From NCBI RefSeq assembly GCF_014859555.1, contig NZ_JACUTY010000012.1, positions 1 to 44,312 on the forward strand: DNA of 44,312 nucleotides, in the 5' to 3' direction. Below are positions 1 through 8,579 of this stretch, in pieces. The DNA is from Thiomicrospira sp. GTDB taxonomy: Bacteria > Pseudomonadota > Gammaproteobacteria > Thiomicrospirales > Thiomicrospiraceae. Position numbers and translations under genes: made by a program. The notes beneath the pieces were generated by a model. The model saw only the letters and a list, made by a program, of their open reading frames with translations, had not been told where the DNA came from and ran no database searches. Numbering within the stretch: position 1 is the stretch's first letter; every line of letters starts with the position of its first letter.

Positions 1-2
1 AT

Positions 3-116
3 GCTCTGCATGAAGCGGGGTTCTTTGAGGGTCGAGGTGAAGGCATAACCGAACCCAAAAAACTCAACACGCATATTCAAACCTATTTCAAACTTAGAAC
101 CCAACACCCCGTGTAA
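3..116 (+). CDS. 3' end of an unrecognised ORF (partial)
   Basis: An open frame runs in from the window edge and stops with TAA at 114-116, giving 37 codons. The peptide includes EAGFFEGRGEGITEP and ends in QHPV. Its composition is ordinary for a protein, but it is too short to assign to a family. It lies upstream of the small ORFs, excisionase and integrase on the same strand, so it may be the last gene of another module of the same integrated element. It could also be a chance open frame. Confidence 0.3.
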   Translation, partial: ALHEAGFFEGRGEGITEPKKLNTHIQTYFKLRTQHPV

Positions 117-166
117 ATATTTTTCATGGGGTCTACTTTAGTTTGACCTGTCTGCACAATCTGCTC

Positions 167-180
167 CAACGACGTCGTTG
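167..180. repeat. 14-bp perfect palindrome upstream of element ORFs
   Basis: CAACGACGTCGTTG is a perfect inverted repeat about 30 bases before the ATG at 211. It lies in the only non-coding gap of the element (117-210). A dyad in this position could be an operator for a DNA-binding protein of the element. That role is inference, and no second copy was seen nearby. Confidence 0.35.
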
Positions 181-210
181 TCTATATCAACAACTAATTG
201 GAGACAGATC

Positions 211-438
211 ATGTCTAGTAAAGAAATAACTAACAAAGCTAAACCAAGTCGAGCCGCTCGCGAGGATAGGGATGCAGGCGTTCCGCCGCACCCTACCCGC
301 GCGGGTGGCAACAGCGGTGCCTCACCTAGTAACACAGCACCTGCAAAATACAATAAGAACCAGCAACACATCTCACCTTTGCGTTGTGCCGTGGATAGTT
401 TATTGGATTGGATACAATCCAAACCTAACTCAAGTTAA
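211..438 (+). CDS. Hypothetical small protein, possibly the N-terminal part of a frameshifted gene
   Basis: The start ATG at 211 is preceded by GGAGACAGATC, a good ribosome binding site. The 75-residue product has a basic, low-complexity N-terminus rich in Pro, Gly and Ser, then a more structured stretch, AVDSLLDWIQSKP, and stops at 438. I do not recognise a family. From about 430 the next frame continues with convincing protein sequence as far as 778. This ORF and that one may therefore be a single gene of roughly 185 residues broken by a frameshift near 420-436, or two overlapping genes. Confidence 0.4.
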   Translation: MSSKEITNKAKPSRAAREDRDAGVPPHPTRAGGNSGASPSNTAPAKYNKNQQHISPLRCAVDSLLDWIQSKPNSS

Positions 439-778
439 CCCTGATGACACCAACGCCTCACGTTGGCCAATTCACCCCGCTTGGCAAGAAGTGATTCTGG
501 CTTGTGCTTGTGAAACGGCTAAACCCTTAAAGCGTGTACGCAAAGAACGCCTGCCTCTAGATAAAACCCTGTTCATTAATGGACTCGGTGCCATCAGTTC
601 GTTTATGGCGCGTGAAGGTATCACTGATCTATCAGAAGCCTTTGGTGAGTTTATCGCCCATGCGGATAAATATCACACCGAATACAGAGGTTCAGATATT
701 AGCGAATATCTGCAAGACAAAGCCGAAGAAAAAGGACGTCGATATAACAAGCCTTTTAAGGAGCCAAGCCATGAATGA
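272..778 (+). CDS. Hypothetical protein of the integrated element (start uncertain)
   Basis: Only the part from about 440 onward looks clearly coding: SRWPIHPAWQEV, then LDKTLFINGLGAISSFM, then an acidic/basic C-terminus. The first 50 residues from the ATG at 272 are the shifted frame of the ORF starting at 211 and have an unlikely composition. GTG codons at 386 and 491 are other possible starts. The stop TGA at 776-778 overlaps the ATG of the excisionase-like gene (771), so the two are probably co-transcribed. I do not recognise a family. It is probably an accessory or regulatory protein of the mobile element. Confidence 0.45.
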   Translation: MQAFRRTLPARVATAVPHLVTQHLQNTIRTSNTSHLCVVPWIVYWIGYNPNLTQVNPDDTNASRWPIHPAWQEVILACACETAKPLKRVRKERLPLDKTLFINGLGAISSFMAREGITDLSEAFGEFIAHADKYHTEYRGSDISEYLQDKAEEKGRRYNKPFKEPSHE

Positions 779-1115
779 ACGCCTTAAAACGCTGACACTT
801 CAACAAGTGGCCGAGCTTCTACAGGTTAACCCTGAAACCGTAAGACGCCATGCACAGGCTGGAAAAATCCCCTGTGCCAAGCTTGGGTCTAAATGGGTTT
901 TTATCGAACAAGACGTTGCACAATACCTCAGAAACCAATATTCTAAAAAGGTCGGTGTTGCGCGAGTCGTTGACAATAATGAGGAATCACTATGTCAATA
1001 TACAAGCGCGGAAACATCTGGTGGCTTGAATTTATTGCACCAGACGGAAGACGAATACGCCGCTCAACTAAAACTAGGAAAAAACGAGAAGCGCAAGAAT
1101 ACGAAGCAACGTTAA
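771..1115 (+). CDS. Excisionase-like helix-turn-helix DNA-binding protein
   Basis: The start ATG at 771 follows AAGGAG with good spacing. Residues about 8-57 form a MerR/Xis-type winged helix: LTLQQVAELLQVNPETVRRH, a Lys-Ile-Pro turn, then a Leu-Gly-Ser-Lys-Trp wing and a final Val-Ala-Gln-Tyr-Leu helix. This is the usual layout of HTH_17/excisionase domains. Members direct site-specific recombination by bending DNA at attachment sites. The basic C-terminal third (from 992) overlaps the integrase gene by 124 bases in another frame, as xis and int genes often do. The role as recombination directionality factor is inferred from the fold and from the neighbour. Confidence 0.75.
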   Translation: MNERLKTLTLQQVAELLQVNPETVRRHAQAGKIPCAKLGSKWVFIEQDVAQYLRNQYSKKVGVARVVDNNEESLCQYTSAETSGGLNLLHQTEDEYAAQLKLGKNEKRKNTKQR

Positions 1116-1954
1116 AAGCCGATTTATGGCGGGTTTACCAACTCGGTGAAAAACCCCGCCTATCTTGGAAAGAAGCGGTTGTGAGATTTTTGCGTGAAAC
1201 CCAAAACAAAGACCGACAGAATGAGCTCAATTTATTTCGATATCTTGATCCCTTTCTGGGGAATTTGATGTTGGATCAAATCAGACGGATGCATGTAGAC
1301 GAAATCATTCATAAAAGATTGTCTGAAGGCGTTTGCAATGCCACCGTTAATCGTTTGCTCCAAAAGTTGAGAGCCGTATTAAATAAGGCAAAAAAGGAAT
1401 GGGAGGTCAAATGTGATCCCCCATTCATTAAGTTACTTAAAGAACCGAAAAAACGTGTTCGCTGGCTAACACAAGCCGAAGCCAATCGACTTATGTTAGC
1501 TTTGCCGCCCCACTTAGCCGATATGATGGCCTTTTCATTAGAGACAGGCTTGAGAGAATCAAACGTTACCCTGCTCCGTTGGGATCAGGTTAATCTCTCT
1601 CAACGCATTATCTACATTGAAGGGGACGACATACTTAAAACTGAAAAGGCCTTTGTTGTGCCGCTTTCAGATAGAGCTGTCGAAATCATAAACAACTGTG
1701 GGTGCAATAATCCGACGCGCGTGTTTACTTATAAAGGTGAACCCATTCGTCGAGCAAACGGCAAAGCGTTCCGAAATGCCTGTCAAAAAGTGGGCATTGA
1801 AGATTTTCGTTGGCACGATCTCCGCCATACATGGGCGACGTGGCATGTTCAACGAGGAACACCGCTAGAAGTTCTGCAAGAGTTAGGAGGATGGTCTGAT
1901 TATAAAATGGTGAAAAGATACGCTCATTTTAGTCATGACCACCTAAGAAAATAG
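992..1954 (+). CDS. Tyrosine recombinase / phage-type integrase
   Basis: This 320-residue site-specific recombinase has an N-terminal basic arm-binding region (Tyr-Lys-Arg-Gly start), a SAM-like core-binding domain at about 55-140 and a catalytic domain at about 155-320. The catalytic residues are visible: Arg188 in ETGLRESN, a Lys at about 216-219, His275 and Arg278 in HDLRH, Trp301 in GGW at the second-His position, and nucleophile Tyr310 in KRYAHFS. A GAGG ribosome binding site precedes ATG 992. The gene ends 113 bases from, and points toward, the 3' end of tRNA-fMet, the usual position for an integrase next to its attachment site. It is intact, so the enzyme may be active. Confidence 0.93.
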   Translation: MSIYKRGNIWWLEFIAPDGRRIRRSTKTRKKREAQEYEATLKADLWRVYQLGEKPRLSWKEAVVRFLRETQNKDRQNELNLFRYLDPFLGNLMLDQIRRMHVDEIIHKRLSEGVCNATVNRLLQKLRAVLNKAKKEWEVKCDPPFIKLLKEPKKRVRWLTQAEANRLMLALPPHLADMMAFSLETGLRESNVTLLRWDQVNLSQRIIYIEGDDILKTEKAFVVPLSDRAVEIINNCGCNNPTRVFTYKGEPIRRANGKAFRNACQKVGIEDFRWHDLRHTWATWHVQRGTPLEVLQELGGWSDYKMVKRYAHFSHDHLRK

Positions 1955-2012
1955 GTAGAAATACCTACAAAAAACCCCACAATTTCCCCCACAGTGGTGA
2001 AATTTGGACAAT

Positions 2013-2062
2013 AAAAAAGCCCGATTCTCAAGAGCTGTAACTCATTGAAAAATCAGGCTTTT
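2013..2062. terminator. Bidirectional terminator between integrase and tRNA-fMet
   Basis: The arms GCCCGATT (2019-2026) and AATCAGGC (2051-2058) pair with one G-U pair. A six-A run precedes the left arm and TTTT follows the right arm, so the hairpin can stop the plus-strand integrase transcript and the minus-strand tRNA transcript. The loop is long and holds a smaller GAG/CTC dyad. Confidence 0.65.
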
Positions 2063-2067
2063 ATTAT

Positions 2068-2144
<77 letters not shown>

Positions 2145-2214
2145 TTAATTGATGTGCGTATTATACTGGCTGACAGTAAGAATACAAGCCTTTATTTAGT
2201 TTAATTTAATAGGC

Positions 2215-2538
2215 TTATTTCTTGGCCTTATCTAGGAACATTTTTAGGTTGTAGCGGTAGATAAACCCTGGGAATGAAAAGATCATAAAGAGGAACAGGT
2301 TAATCACATAAAACTCCCATTGCTGGGATGCTATGTTGCCCATGGTGCTGTATTCCAACCATATACCAACCAACCCAACACTGACAAGATATACCAACCA
2401 TTCAACTAAACTCAACCAAAGCGCTTTGGGTTTGTCCATTGATACGACAATAAAAAGTCTGTTCGGTAATATCCAAGGCACGTTTGCCATTACGATGGCT
2501 AAAAACAACAATATCCATACAGCTTGATCAACACTCAT
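2215..2538 (-). CDS. DUF2818 family membrane protein downstream of nuoN
   Basis: This 107-residue protein has three or four hydrophobic segments (about 5-24, 40-62, 75-95) and a basic C-terminus ending DKAKK. It starts MSVDQAVWILLFLAIVMANV and contains an Asn-Val-Pro-Trp turn. Size, composition and position directly after nuoN match the DUF2818 family, which accompanies complex I operons in beta- and gammaproteobacteria. The function is unknown, and a link to complex I assembly or activity is suggested only by synteny. A 16-bp palindrome separates it from nuoN. Confidence 0.75.
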   Translation of the reverse strand: MSVDQAVWILLFLAIVMANVPWILPNRLFIVVSMDKPKALWLSLVEWLVYLVSVGLVGIWLEYSTMGNIASQQWEFYVINLFLFMIFSFPGFIYRYNLKMFLDKAKK

Positions 2539-2565
2539 CTTCTATTTCCTTCTTAATACAAATAA

Positions 2566-2581
2566 GGCGCCATATGGCGCC
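2566..2581. terminator. 16-bp palindromic hairpin between nuoN and the DUF2818 gene
   Basis: GGCGCCATATGGCGCC is a perfect palindrome followed on the plus strand by CTCTTTTAT and on the minus strand by TTATTTG. It lies in the 76-base gap after nuoN. It could be a partial terminator that lowers expression of the last gene, or an mRNA-stabilising stem-loop. Confidence 0.45.
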
Positions 2582-2614
2582 CTCTTTTATACGTTTAGCT
2601 AGGCTTTGGCGTTA

Positions 2615-4057
2615 TTAAACAAGTAAGCTGTTATAAGCTACACTCATCAACCAAGCTGGCATTAAACCTAACACTAATAACGCTAACGAAAACACACTGA
2701 CAGCAACCGCCATTTCTTTTGTGGTGGCCTTCAGTTCACCCTCTACCTCGGCACTATCGAAATACATGACCTTCACGACTCTTAGGTAGTAGAATGCGCC
2801 GGCAACGGCGGTAACGACACCCACAATCGCCAACCAAACGAATCCGGCTGTAATCACTTCTTGCAGAACCACTAGCTTAGCATAGAACCCAATAAATGGC
2901 GGAATACCCGCCATGGAGAACATAATAATAAGCATCATAGCGGCTAACCATGGATTACGTTGGTTTAGGCCTTTAAAGTCCTTAATTTCGTCAAATTCAA
3001 AACCGGTTCGCGCGAGGGCAATAATCATACCGAACGCAGCCACACTGGTTAAGGCATAAACTAATACATAAAACATAGCCGCCGAATAACCTTCCGGCGT
3101 GGCGGCAATAAAGCCTAGCAATAAAAAGCCAATGTGTGCAATCCCTGAATAAGCCAATAGGCGTTTGAAATTGGTTTGCGCAATCGCAATCACCGTACCC
3201 ACTACCATCGACAACACGGCCATGATAATCAGCAATGGTTGCCAATCAATCACCAGGCCTGGTAGGCCATCGACTAATAAGCGATAGACGATCGCAAACG
3301 CGGCAATTTTGGGTGCGGCACCAATAAACAGAGTAACCGCAGTTGGTGAGCCGTGATACACGTCTGGCACCCACATATGGAATGGAACCGCACCAAGCTT
3401 AAAGCCTAAACCGATCACAATGAACACAACGCCGAAAGCCAGCACGACAGAGTCGGCTTTACCGGCTTCAACAATCGCTTTTACTTCGGGTATGGTTAAG
3501 CTGCCGGTCGCACCGTAAATCATGGATAAACCATACAACAATAGACCAGTAGCCAGCGCACCCAACACGAAATATTTAATCGCGGCTTCGGTGGCTTTAC
3601 TTGAATCACGTTGCATCGCAATCATCGCATACATAGCAAGCGACATGATTTCTAGACCGACAAATAAGGTTATAAAGTTATAAGACGACACCATGACAAA
3701 CATGCCCAGAATCGCAAACAAGCCCAGCGTGAAAAATTCACCTTTATAAAAATCGTTTTGCTTTAAGTATTCTCTTGAAAACAAAAACACACCCAAGGAC
3801 ACAATAACGATAAATATTTTTAACACATCGGCAAACGCATCACGTACAAAACTCTGATCAAACGTCACCACTGTATCTGTCGTAAAGCTGGCTAATATTA
3901 ATACGCCCACCAACAACAAAGTGAACTGAGTTGCATAGTAAGTCGCATTAACATAACGCTTAGACCATACCGTGTCTGCAATGAGAATAAACGACGCCAG
4001 CGCTAGGAGCACAATCTCAGGAACGGCTGGCATAAAATCTGGAATAACAAAATTCAT
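2615..4057 (-). CDS. nuoN: NADH-quinone oxidoreductase subunit N
   Basis: This 480-residue polytopic subunit is one of three antiporter-like proton-pumping units in the membrane arm of complex I. About 14 transmembrane helices are visible. The family signatures are present: a Glu in a helix of the GLEIMSLAMY stretch (about 135-145), a pump Lys in the KYFVLGALATG helix, and GFKLGAVPFHMWVPDVYHG with the conserved Lys and His. The length matches NuoN (E. coli 485). It lies 25 bases after nuoM. A copy of the ACCAGGCCTGGT palindrome encodes Pro-Gly-Leu at 3252-3263, in a less conserved loop. Confidence 0.97.
   Translation of the reverse strand: MNFVIPDFMPAVPEIVLLALASFILIADTVWSKRYVNATYYATQFTLLLVGVLILASFTTDTVVTFDQSFVRDAFADVLKIFIVIVSLGVFLFSREYLKQNDFYKGEFFTLGLFAILGMFVMVSSYNFITLFVGLEIMSLAMYAMIAMQRDSSKATEAAIKYFVLGALATGLLLYGLSMIYGATGSLTIPEVKAIVEAGKADSVVLAFGVVFIVIGLGFKLGAVPFHMWVPDVYHGSPTAVTLFIGAAPKIAAFAIVYRLLVDGLPGLVIDWQPLLIIMAVLSMVVGTVIAIAQTNFKRLLAYSGIAHIGFLLLGFIAATPEGYSAAMFYVLVYALTSVAAFGMIIALARTGFEFDEIKDFKGLNQRNPWLAAMMLIIMFSMAGIPPFIGFYAKLVVLQEVITAGFVWLAIVGVVTAVAGAFYYLRVVKVMYFDSAEVEGELKATTKEMAVAVSVFSLALLVLGLMPAWLMSVAYNSLLV
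3252..3263. repeat. ACCAGGCCTGGT palindrome in nuoN
   Basis: Exact 12-bp palindrome, read as Pro-Gly-Leu-Val in nuoN. Confidence 0.85.
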
Positions 4058-4082
4058 AGTTTTGACTCACCTAATCTCATAG

Positions 4083-5597
4083 TTACAGTTTTGATGTGGT
4101 TGCTTGAATTAATAAGTTATCAACCGAGCTATGCATCACTTCTAACAGTGGGTTGGGCCACACACCCAACAAAATAATTACAAAGGCTAAGGTCGCCATA
4201 ATCGCAAACTCACGACGATTAAGGTCTTGCAACTTGGCCACCTCTTCATTTGCGACAGATCCAAAAATCACTCGTTTGATCATCCATAAGGTGTAAGCCG
4301 CACCCACAATAAGTGTAGTAGCCGCCAACACACCAAACCATACATTGGCCTTAAATGCGCTTAAGATAACCATAAACTCACCAACGAAACCTGAAGTACC
4401 CGGTAGCCCAGCATTTGCCATAGCAAACAAGACGGCAAAGAACCCAAACCAAGGCATGGTATTAACTACCCCACCATAAGCGCCAATTTCACGTGTGTGC
4501 ATACGGTCATAAAGCACGCCAATCGCTAAGAACATAGCACCAGAGATAAAGCCGTGCGAGATCATTTGAACCATCGCACCTTCCATACCTAGAGCCGCAC
4601 CTTGCACGTCGCCAGTTTTACTGACAATGCTATACACTAAAAAGATCCCTAATGTAACGAAGCCCATATGCGCAATCGATGAATAGGCGACCAGTTTTTT
4701 CATGTCAGTTTGAATCAAGGCAACAAATGCAATGTAAACAATCGCAATCAGAGATAAACCAATAATTAACCAATCCAATGTCATAGACGCATCTGGCGTA
4801 ATCGGCAAACTAAAGCGTACAAAACCATAGCCCCCCATCTTCAACATTATCGCCGCTAGTACAACCGAACCGGCGGTAGGGGCTTCAACGTGGGCATCCG
4901 GCAACCAAGTATGAACCGGGAACATCGGAATTTTGACCGCAAACGCAATTAAGAAGGCTAAGAAAATCAAGATTTGCGCCGTCATACCGATTGGCATGGC
5001 GTGGAAATCGAGAATTGAGAAGCTACCTGATTGGAAAAACAGGTATAAAAACGCGACCAACATGAAGACCGAACCCAAAAAGGTATAAAGAAAGAACTTT
5101 AAAGTTGCATATACACGCTTTGGTCCGCCCCATTTACCAATAACAATAAACATCGGTATCAACAAAGCTTCCCAGAATACATAAAACAGGATTGAGTCTA
5201 GGGCAGTAAAGACACCAATCATCAAGCCCTGCATGATCATGAATGCACCCATGTATTGCTCTACACGATCTTTAATGACCGTCCAGGCGGAAGCAATCAC
5301 CAGCACTTGGGTGAAGGTAGTCAATAACACCAACGGCATGGATAGACCGTCAACCCCCAAGAAATACTCAATATTGTATTGCGGAATCCAACTGACACGC
5401 TCAACAAACTGCATCGCTGAGGTCGTGGTATCAAATGCCACATACAGCGGCAAGGATAGGATGAAGGTTAACACCGCCGCACCCAAAGAGAACCATTTAG
5501 CGAACCCTGGGTTATTGCGACCTGCAAACAATACAATCAAACCCGCAATGATCGGTAACCAAATAAGGGTACTGAGAATCGGATAGCCTAAAGACAT
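4083..5597 (-). CDS. nuoM: NADH-quinone oxidoreductase subunit M
   Basis: This 504-residue antiporter-like membrane subunit of complex I is close to E. coli NuoM (509). Key elements are FYVFWEALLIPMFIVIGKWG with the conserved Glu, KFFLYTFLGS with the helix-7 Lys, and KIPMFPVHTWLPDAHVEAPT, the typical Lys/His segment of proton_antipo_M domains. About 14 transmembrane helices are seen. It drives one of the proton channels and contacts NuoN and NuoL. It follows nuoL by 32 bases in the same operon. Confidence 0.97.
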   Translation of the reverse strand: MSLGYPILSTLIWLPIIAGLIVLFAGRNNPGFAKWFSLGAAVLTFILSLPLYVAFDTTTSAMQFVERVSWIPQYNIEYFLGVDGLSMPLVLLTTFTQVLVIASAWTVIKDRVEQYMGAFMIMQGLMIGVFTALDSILFYVFWEALLIPMFIVIGKWGGPKRVYATLKFFLYTFLGSVFMLVAFLYLFFQSGSFSILDFHAMPIGMTAQILIFLAFLIAFAVKIPMFPVHTWLPDAHVEAPTAGSVVLAAIMLKMGGYGFVRFSLPITPDASMTLDWLIIGLSLIAIVYIAFVALIQTDMKKLVAYSSIAHMGFVTLGIFLVYSIVSKTGDVQGAALGMEGAMVQMISHGFISGAMFLAIGVLYDRMHTREIGAYGGVVNTMPWFGFFAVLFAMANAGLPGTSGFVGEFMVILSAFKANVWFGVLAATTLIVGAAYTLWMIKRVIFGSVANEEVAKLQDLNRREFAIMATLAFVIILLGVWPNPLLEVMHSSVDNLLIQATTSKL

Positions 5598-5629
5598 GAA
5601 ATCGTTTTCCTTTTCTTATTATTCTCTAA

Positions 5630-7609
5630 TTACCAAAGCGCCCAGATCAATAGGCCTAAAAGACCAAAGATCATGACAAAAGCATAGTGGTACATATAAC
5701 CAGTCTGAGACTCTCTAAACATGGTCGCCATATCCGATACACGACGGACCGTACCGTTAACCATCCCTGTATCAATCACACGCATATCAATAGAGCGCCA
5801 GAAGAACCGACCCAGACGGAGTGATCCTTTAACAAACACGATGTCGTTAAAACGATCAAACCCATAGGCATTCTCTAGCACATAATTGGCACGGGTACAC
5901 TTGCTTTGTATCCAAGCCGGTATATCAGGTCGCTTCATGTAGAACAGCCATGCTAATGCCACACCAGCGAGTGCGAGCCAAACTGGTAAGGTCATAAAGC
6001 CATGCATAATAAAGCCTAAAACGTTATCAAACTGGGTTGCATAAATATTGGCCAACACATCATGCGACGGTAATACCGTAATCGCATCGGCGAAATAGCG
6101 GCCAGACAACACAGGTTCAATCATGAACCAGCCTAATACAACCGATGGGATCGCCAATAAGATTAATGGCACGGTGACCACTTTTGGTGACTCATGAATC
6201 TTATGCGACTTCACATAATCACTTTCTTCACCGTGGAATACCAAGAAGAACATTCTAAAGCTATAGAAAGCCGTGACAAACACCCCCATCAACAGCAAGG
6301 TATAGGCAAAACTTGAGCCCCACGAATCGGTTTGATTAACCGCTAATAAGATACTGTCTTTCGAGAAGAAGCCTGAAAAGCCGGGAAAGCCAATCAGTGC
6401 TAATGACCCTAATAACACGGCCCAATAAGTGACCGGCATGTGTCTTTTCAAACCACCCATCTGACGAATATCTTGAATATGATGCATGGCTATGATCACA
6501 GAACCCGCCGCCAAGAATAATAAGGCTTTAAAGAACGCATGCGTTAGCACATGGAACATACTTGCGGCGTAAGCCGATGCACCCAGAGCCGCCGTCATAT
6601 AACCCAACTGAGAAAGTGTTGAATAAGCAACCACACGTTTAATGTCGTTCTGGATAATACCCAACAAGCCCATCATGAATGCAGTTAAGGCACCTACTAC
6701 TAAAATAAAGGCTAATGCGGCTTCTGACATTTCATAAGCGGGTGATAAACGCGCCACCATAAAAATACCAGCGGTAACCATGGTCGCCGCGTGGATCAAA
6801 GCTGAAATAGGCGTTGGACCTTCCATCGACTCTGGCAGCCAAACATGTAATGGCATCTGGGCAGACTTGCCCATCGCGCCTATAAACAACAGAATAACCA
6901 TCACGGTGATGACCGACCATTCAAGACCAGGAATAAAACTCATCATGGTATGTTCATGTTCTGCTAGGCGATCAAAGAACTCTTGATAGTCGAGGGTGTT
7001 GAAGTACACAAACACCATTGCGATACCCAAAATAAAACCAAAGTCACCCACCCGGTTAACTAAAAAGGCTTTCAGGTTAGCCGTAATCGCCGATTCGCGT
7101 TTCATGTAGAAGCCAATCAATAGATAAGATACGAGTCCCACCGCTTCCCAGCCAAAGAATAGCTGAAGGAAGTTGTTCGCCATAACCAATGACAGCATTG
7201 AAAAGGTAAACAGTGACAAGTAACTAAAGAAACGCTGATAGTAAGCGTTGCTGTGATCGTAATCTTCATCATGATCCATGTACCCAATGGTATAGATATG
7301 AACCATTAAGGATACAAAGGTCACCACCAGCATCATCGTCGCGGTTAAGCTATCGACCAAAAAGCCGATTTCGAAACGGATACCGTCACTGACCATCCAA
7401 GTGTAGAGGGCCGCGTTATAAACTTCTGCACCATTAAAGACGTATTCAAAAAACACGTAAGCCGATAGCACAGTAGAGACCACGACACTGAAAATAGTGG
7501 CGCTGTGTGCGCCTCGACGGCCAATTTTACGACCAAACAAACCCGCAGCTATCGAGCCAAAAAGCGGCGATAGTAATATGACGGTAAGAATAAAATGCAA
7601 CATTTCCAT
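5630..7609 (-). CDS. nuoL: NADH-quinone oxidoreductase subunit L
   Basis: This 659-residue protein is the distal antiporter-like subunit of complex I. The N-terminal proton_antipo_N region (about 65-120) contains a YMDHDEDY-type motif. The proton_antipo_M domain includes FGWEAVGLVSYLLIGFY and KSAQMPLHVWLPESMEGPTP. The C-terminal third holds the long amphipathic lateral helix and a final transmembrane anchor (about 640-659), the features that separate NuoL from NuoM and NuoN. The length is normal for NuoL. Only 6 bases separate it from nuoK. Confidence 0.97.
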   Translation of the reverse strand: MEMLHFILTVILLSPLFGSIAAGLFGRKIGRRGAHSATIFSVVVSTVLSAYVFFEYVFNGAEVYNAALYTWMVSDGIRFEIGFLVDSLTATMMLVVTFVSLMVHIYTIGYMDHDEDYDHSNAYYQRFFSYLSLFTFSMLSLVMANNFLQLFFGWEAVGLVSYLLIGFYMKRESAITANLKAFLVNRVGDFGFILGIAMVFVYFNTLDYQEFFDRLAEHEHTMMSFIPGLEWSVITVMVILLFIGAMGKSAQMPLHVWLPESMEGPTPISALIHAATMVTAGIFMVARLSPAYEMSEAALAFILVVGALTAFMMGLLGIIQNDIKRVVAYSTLSQLGYMTAALGASAYAASMFHVLTHAFFKALLFLAAGSVIIAMHHIQDIRQMGGLKRHMPVTYWAVLLGSLALIGFPGFSGFFSKDSILLAVNQTDSWGSSFAYTLLLMGVFVTAFYSFRMFFLVFHGEESDYVKSHKIHESPKVVTVPLILLAIPSVVLGWFMIEPVLSGRYFADAITVLPSHDVLANIYATQFDNVLGFIMHGFMTLPVWLALAGVALAWLFYMKRPDIPAWIQSKCTRANYVLENAYGFDRFNDIVFVKGSLRLGRFFWRSIDMRVIDTGMVNGTVRRVSDMATMFRESQTGYMYHYAFVMIFGLLGLLIWALW

Positions 7610-7615
7610 CTAGCC

Positions 7616-7921
7616 TTACCCCTTCAGTGAACCAAGATCATCAACATTAATGCTGTTTCGATTACGAAACACCAACACAATGATGGCTAAACCAATCGCG
7701 GCTTCGGCCGCCGCCACGGTTAAAATAAAGAAAACAAAAATCTGGCCCGATACATCATTTAAGAAATAGGAAAATGCGACCAGGTTTGTGTTAACCGCTA
7801 ATAACATTAGTTCAATCGACATCAATAAAATAATGACGTTTTTTCGGTTCAGGAAAATCCCCGCCATACTCAGAGTGAAGAGTATGGCGCTAAACACCAG
7901 ATAATCAGACAGTGCAACCAT
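7616..7921 (-). CDS. nuoK: NADH-quinone oxidoreductase subunit K
   Basis: This 101-residue membrane subunit of complex I has three transmembrane helices. The two conserved membrane glutamates are present: one in the [11 protein letters not shown] helix (about residue 37) and one in [13 protein letters not shown] (about residue 73). Both are needed for proton transfer in the family. Its ATG overlaps the nuoJ stop codon (TAATG at 7919-7923), so translation is probably coupled. Confidence 0.97.
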   Translation of the reverse strand: MVALSDYLVFSAILFTLSMAGIFLNRKNVIILLMSIELMLLAVNTNLVAFSYFLNDVSGQIFVFFILTVAAAEAAIGLAIIVLVFRNRNSINVDDLGSLKG

Positions 7922-8559
7922 TACTCGTCCTCCTTTTTTTTCTTAATCGGTTCTTCTTTGGTGGCTTTCATTTTGACCATTTTAAAGCGGTCTTTTGCCT
8001 GTACTTTAACTTGCTTGTCGATGTCTTGATACAAAACCTCATGCGTAGGTCGGCGGCGAATGGTTAGAGCAATTGCCGCTACAATACCCACTAACAACAG
8101 TACGGCCGCTAATATAAAGGCATAGGCATGAACGGTGTAAAGCTGCAACCCTAACATGGTGGTATTGCTATGGTCAGCGGAGAATTTAATCGGTTCACCG
8201 GTCTTATCTAATCCGAAATGGGCTGGGCCCAGAACCATGTACATCATGGCAAAAATTGCGACCGATGCCAGTACACCAATGGGTAAATAGCGGGTAAAGC
8301 CTTCTTTAAGTTTTACTAAGTTAATATCCAGCATCATAACAACAAACAGGAACAACACCATCACGGCACCTGCGTATACCAGAATCAGCACGATACCTAA
8401 AAACTCGGCTTGCGCCGTAATCCACACCCCTGCCGTCGCAATAAATGCCAAAACCAACCATAACGCCGCTTTAACCGGGTTATTAACACTGATCATCATT
8501 AAAGAAGCAATCACCGCAATACCGGCTAATACATAAAATATAAGTTGTTCAAAAGTCAT
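7921..8559 (-). CDS. nuoJ: NADH-quinone oxidoreductase subunit J
   Basis: This 212-residue membrane subunit has five predicted transmembrane helices. [17 protein letters not shown], the signature helix of NuoJ/ND6 with its pi-bulge region, lies at about 60-77. The soluble tail after residue 165 is long and ends in a highly charged lysine/glutamate run, a common variable feature of proteobacterial NuoJ. It lies between nuoI (20-base gap) and nuoK (overlapping). Confidence 0.96.
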   Translation of the reverse strand: MTFEQLIFYVLAGIAVIASLMMISVNNPVKAALWLVLAFIATAGVWITAQAEFLGIVLILVYAGAVMVLFLFVVMMLDINLVKLKEGFTRYLPIGVLASVAIFAMMYMVLGPAHFGLDKTGEPIKFSADHSNTTMLGLQLYTVHAYAFILAAVLLLVGIVAAIALTIRRRPTHEVLYQDIDKQVKVQAKDRFKMVKMKATKEEPIKKKKEDE

Positions 8560-8579
8560 AAAATCAAATTCCTGTAGAT

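Noticed and set aside
295-306. ACCCGCGCGGGT palindrome
   Set aside because: A single 12-bp copy inside a G+C-rich coding stretch. No second copy or regulatory position.
138-422. Minus-strand ORF of 94 codons in the element
   Set aside because: It mirrors the plus-strand frames, has no ribosome binding site, and lies opposite the better supported ORF from 211.
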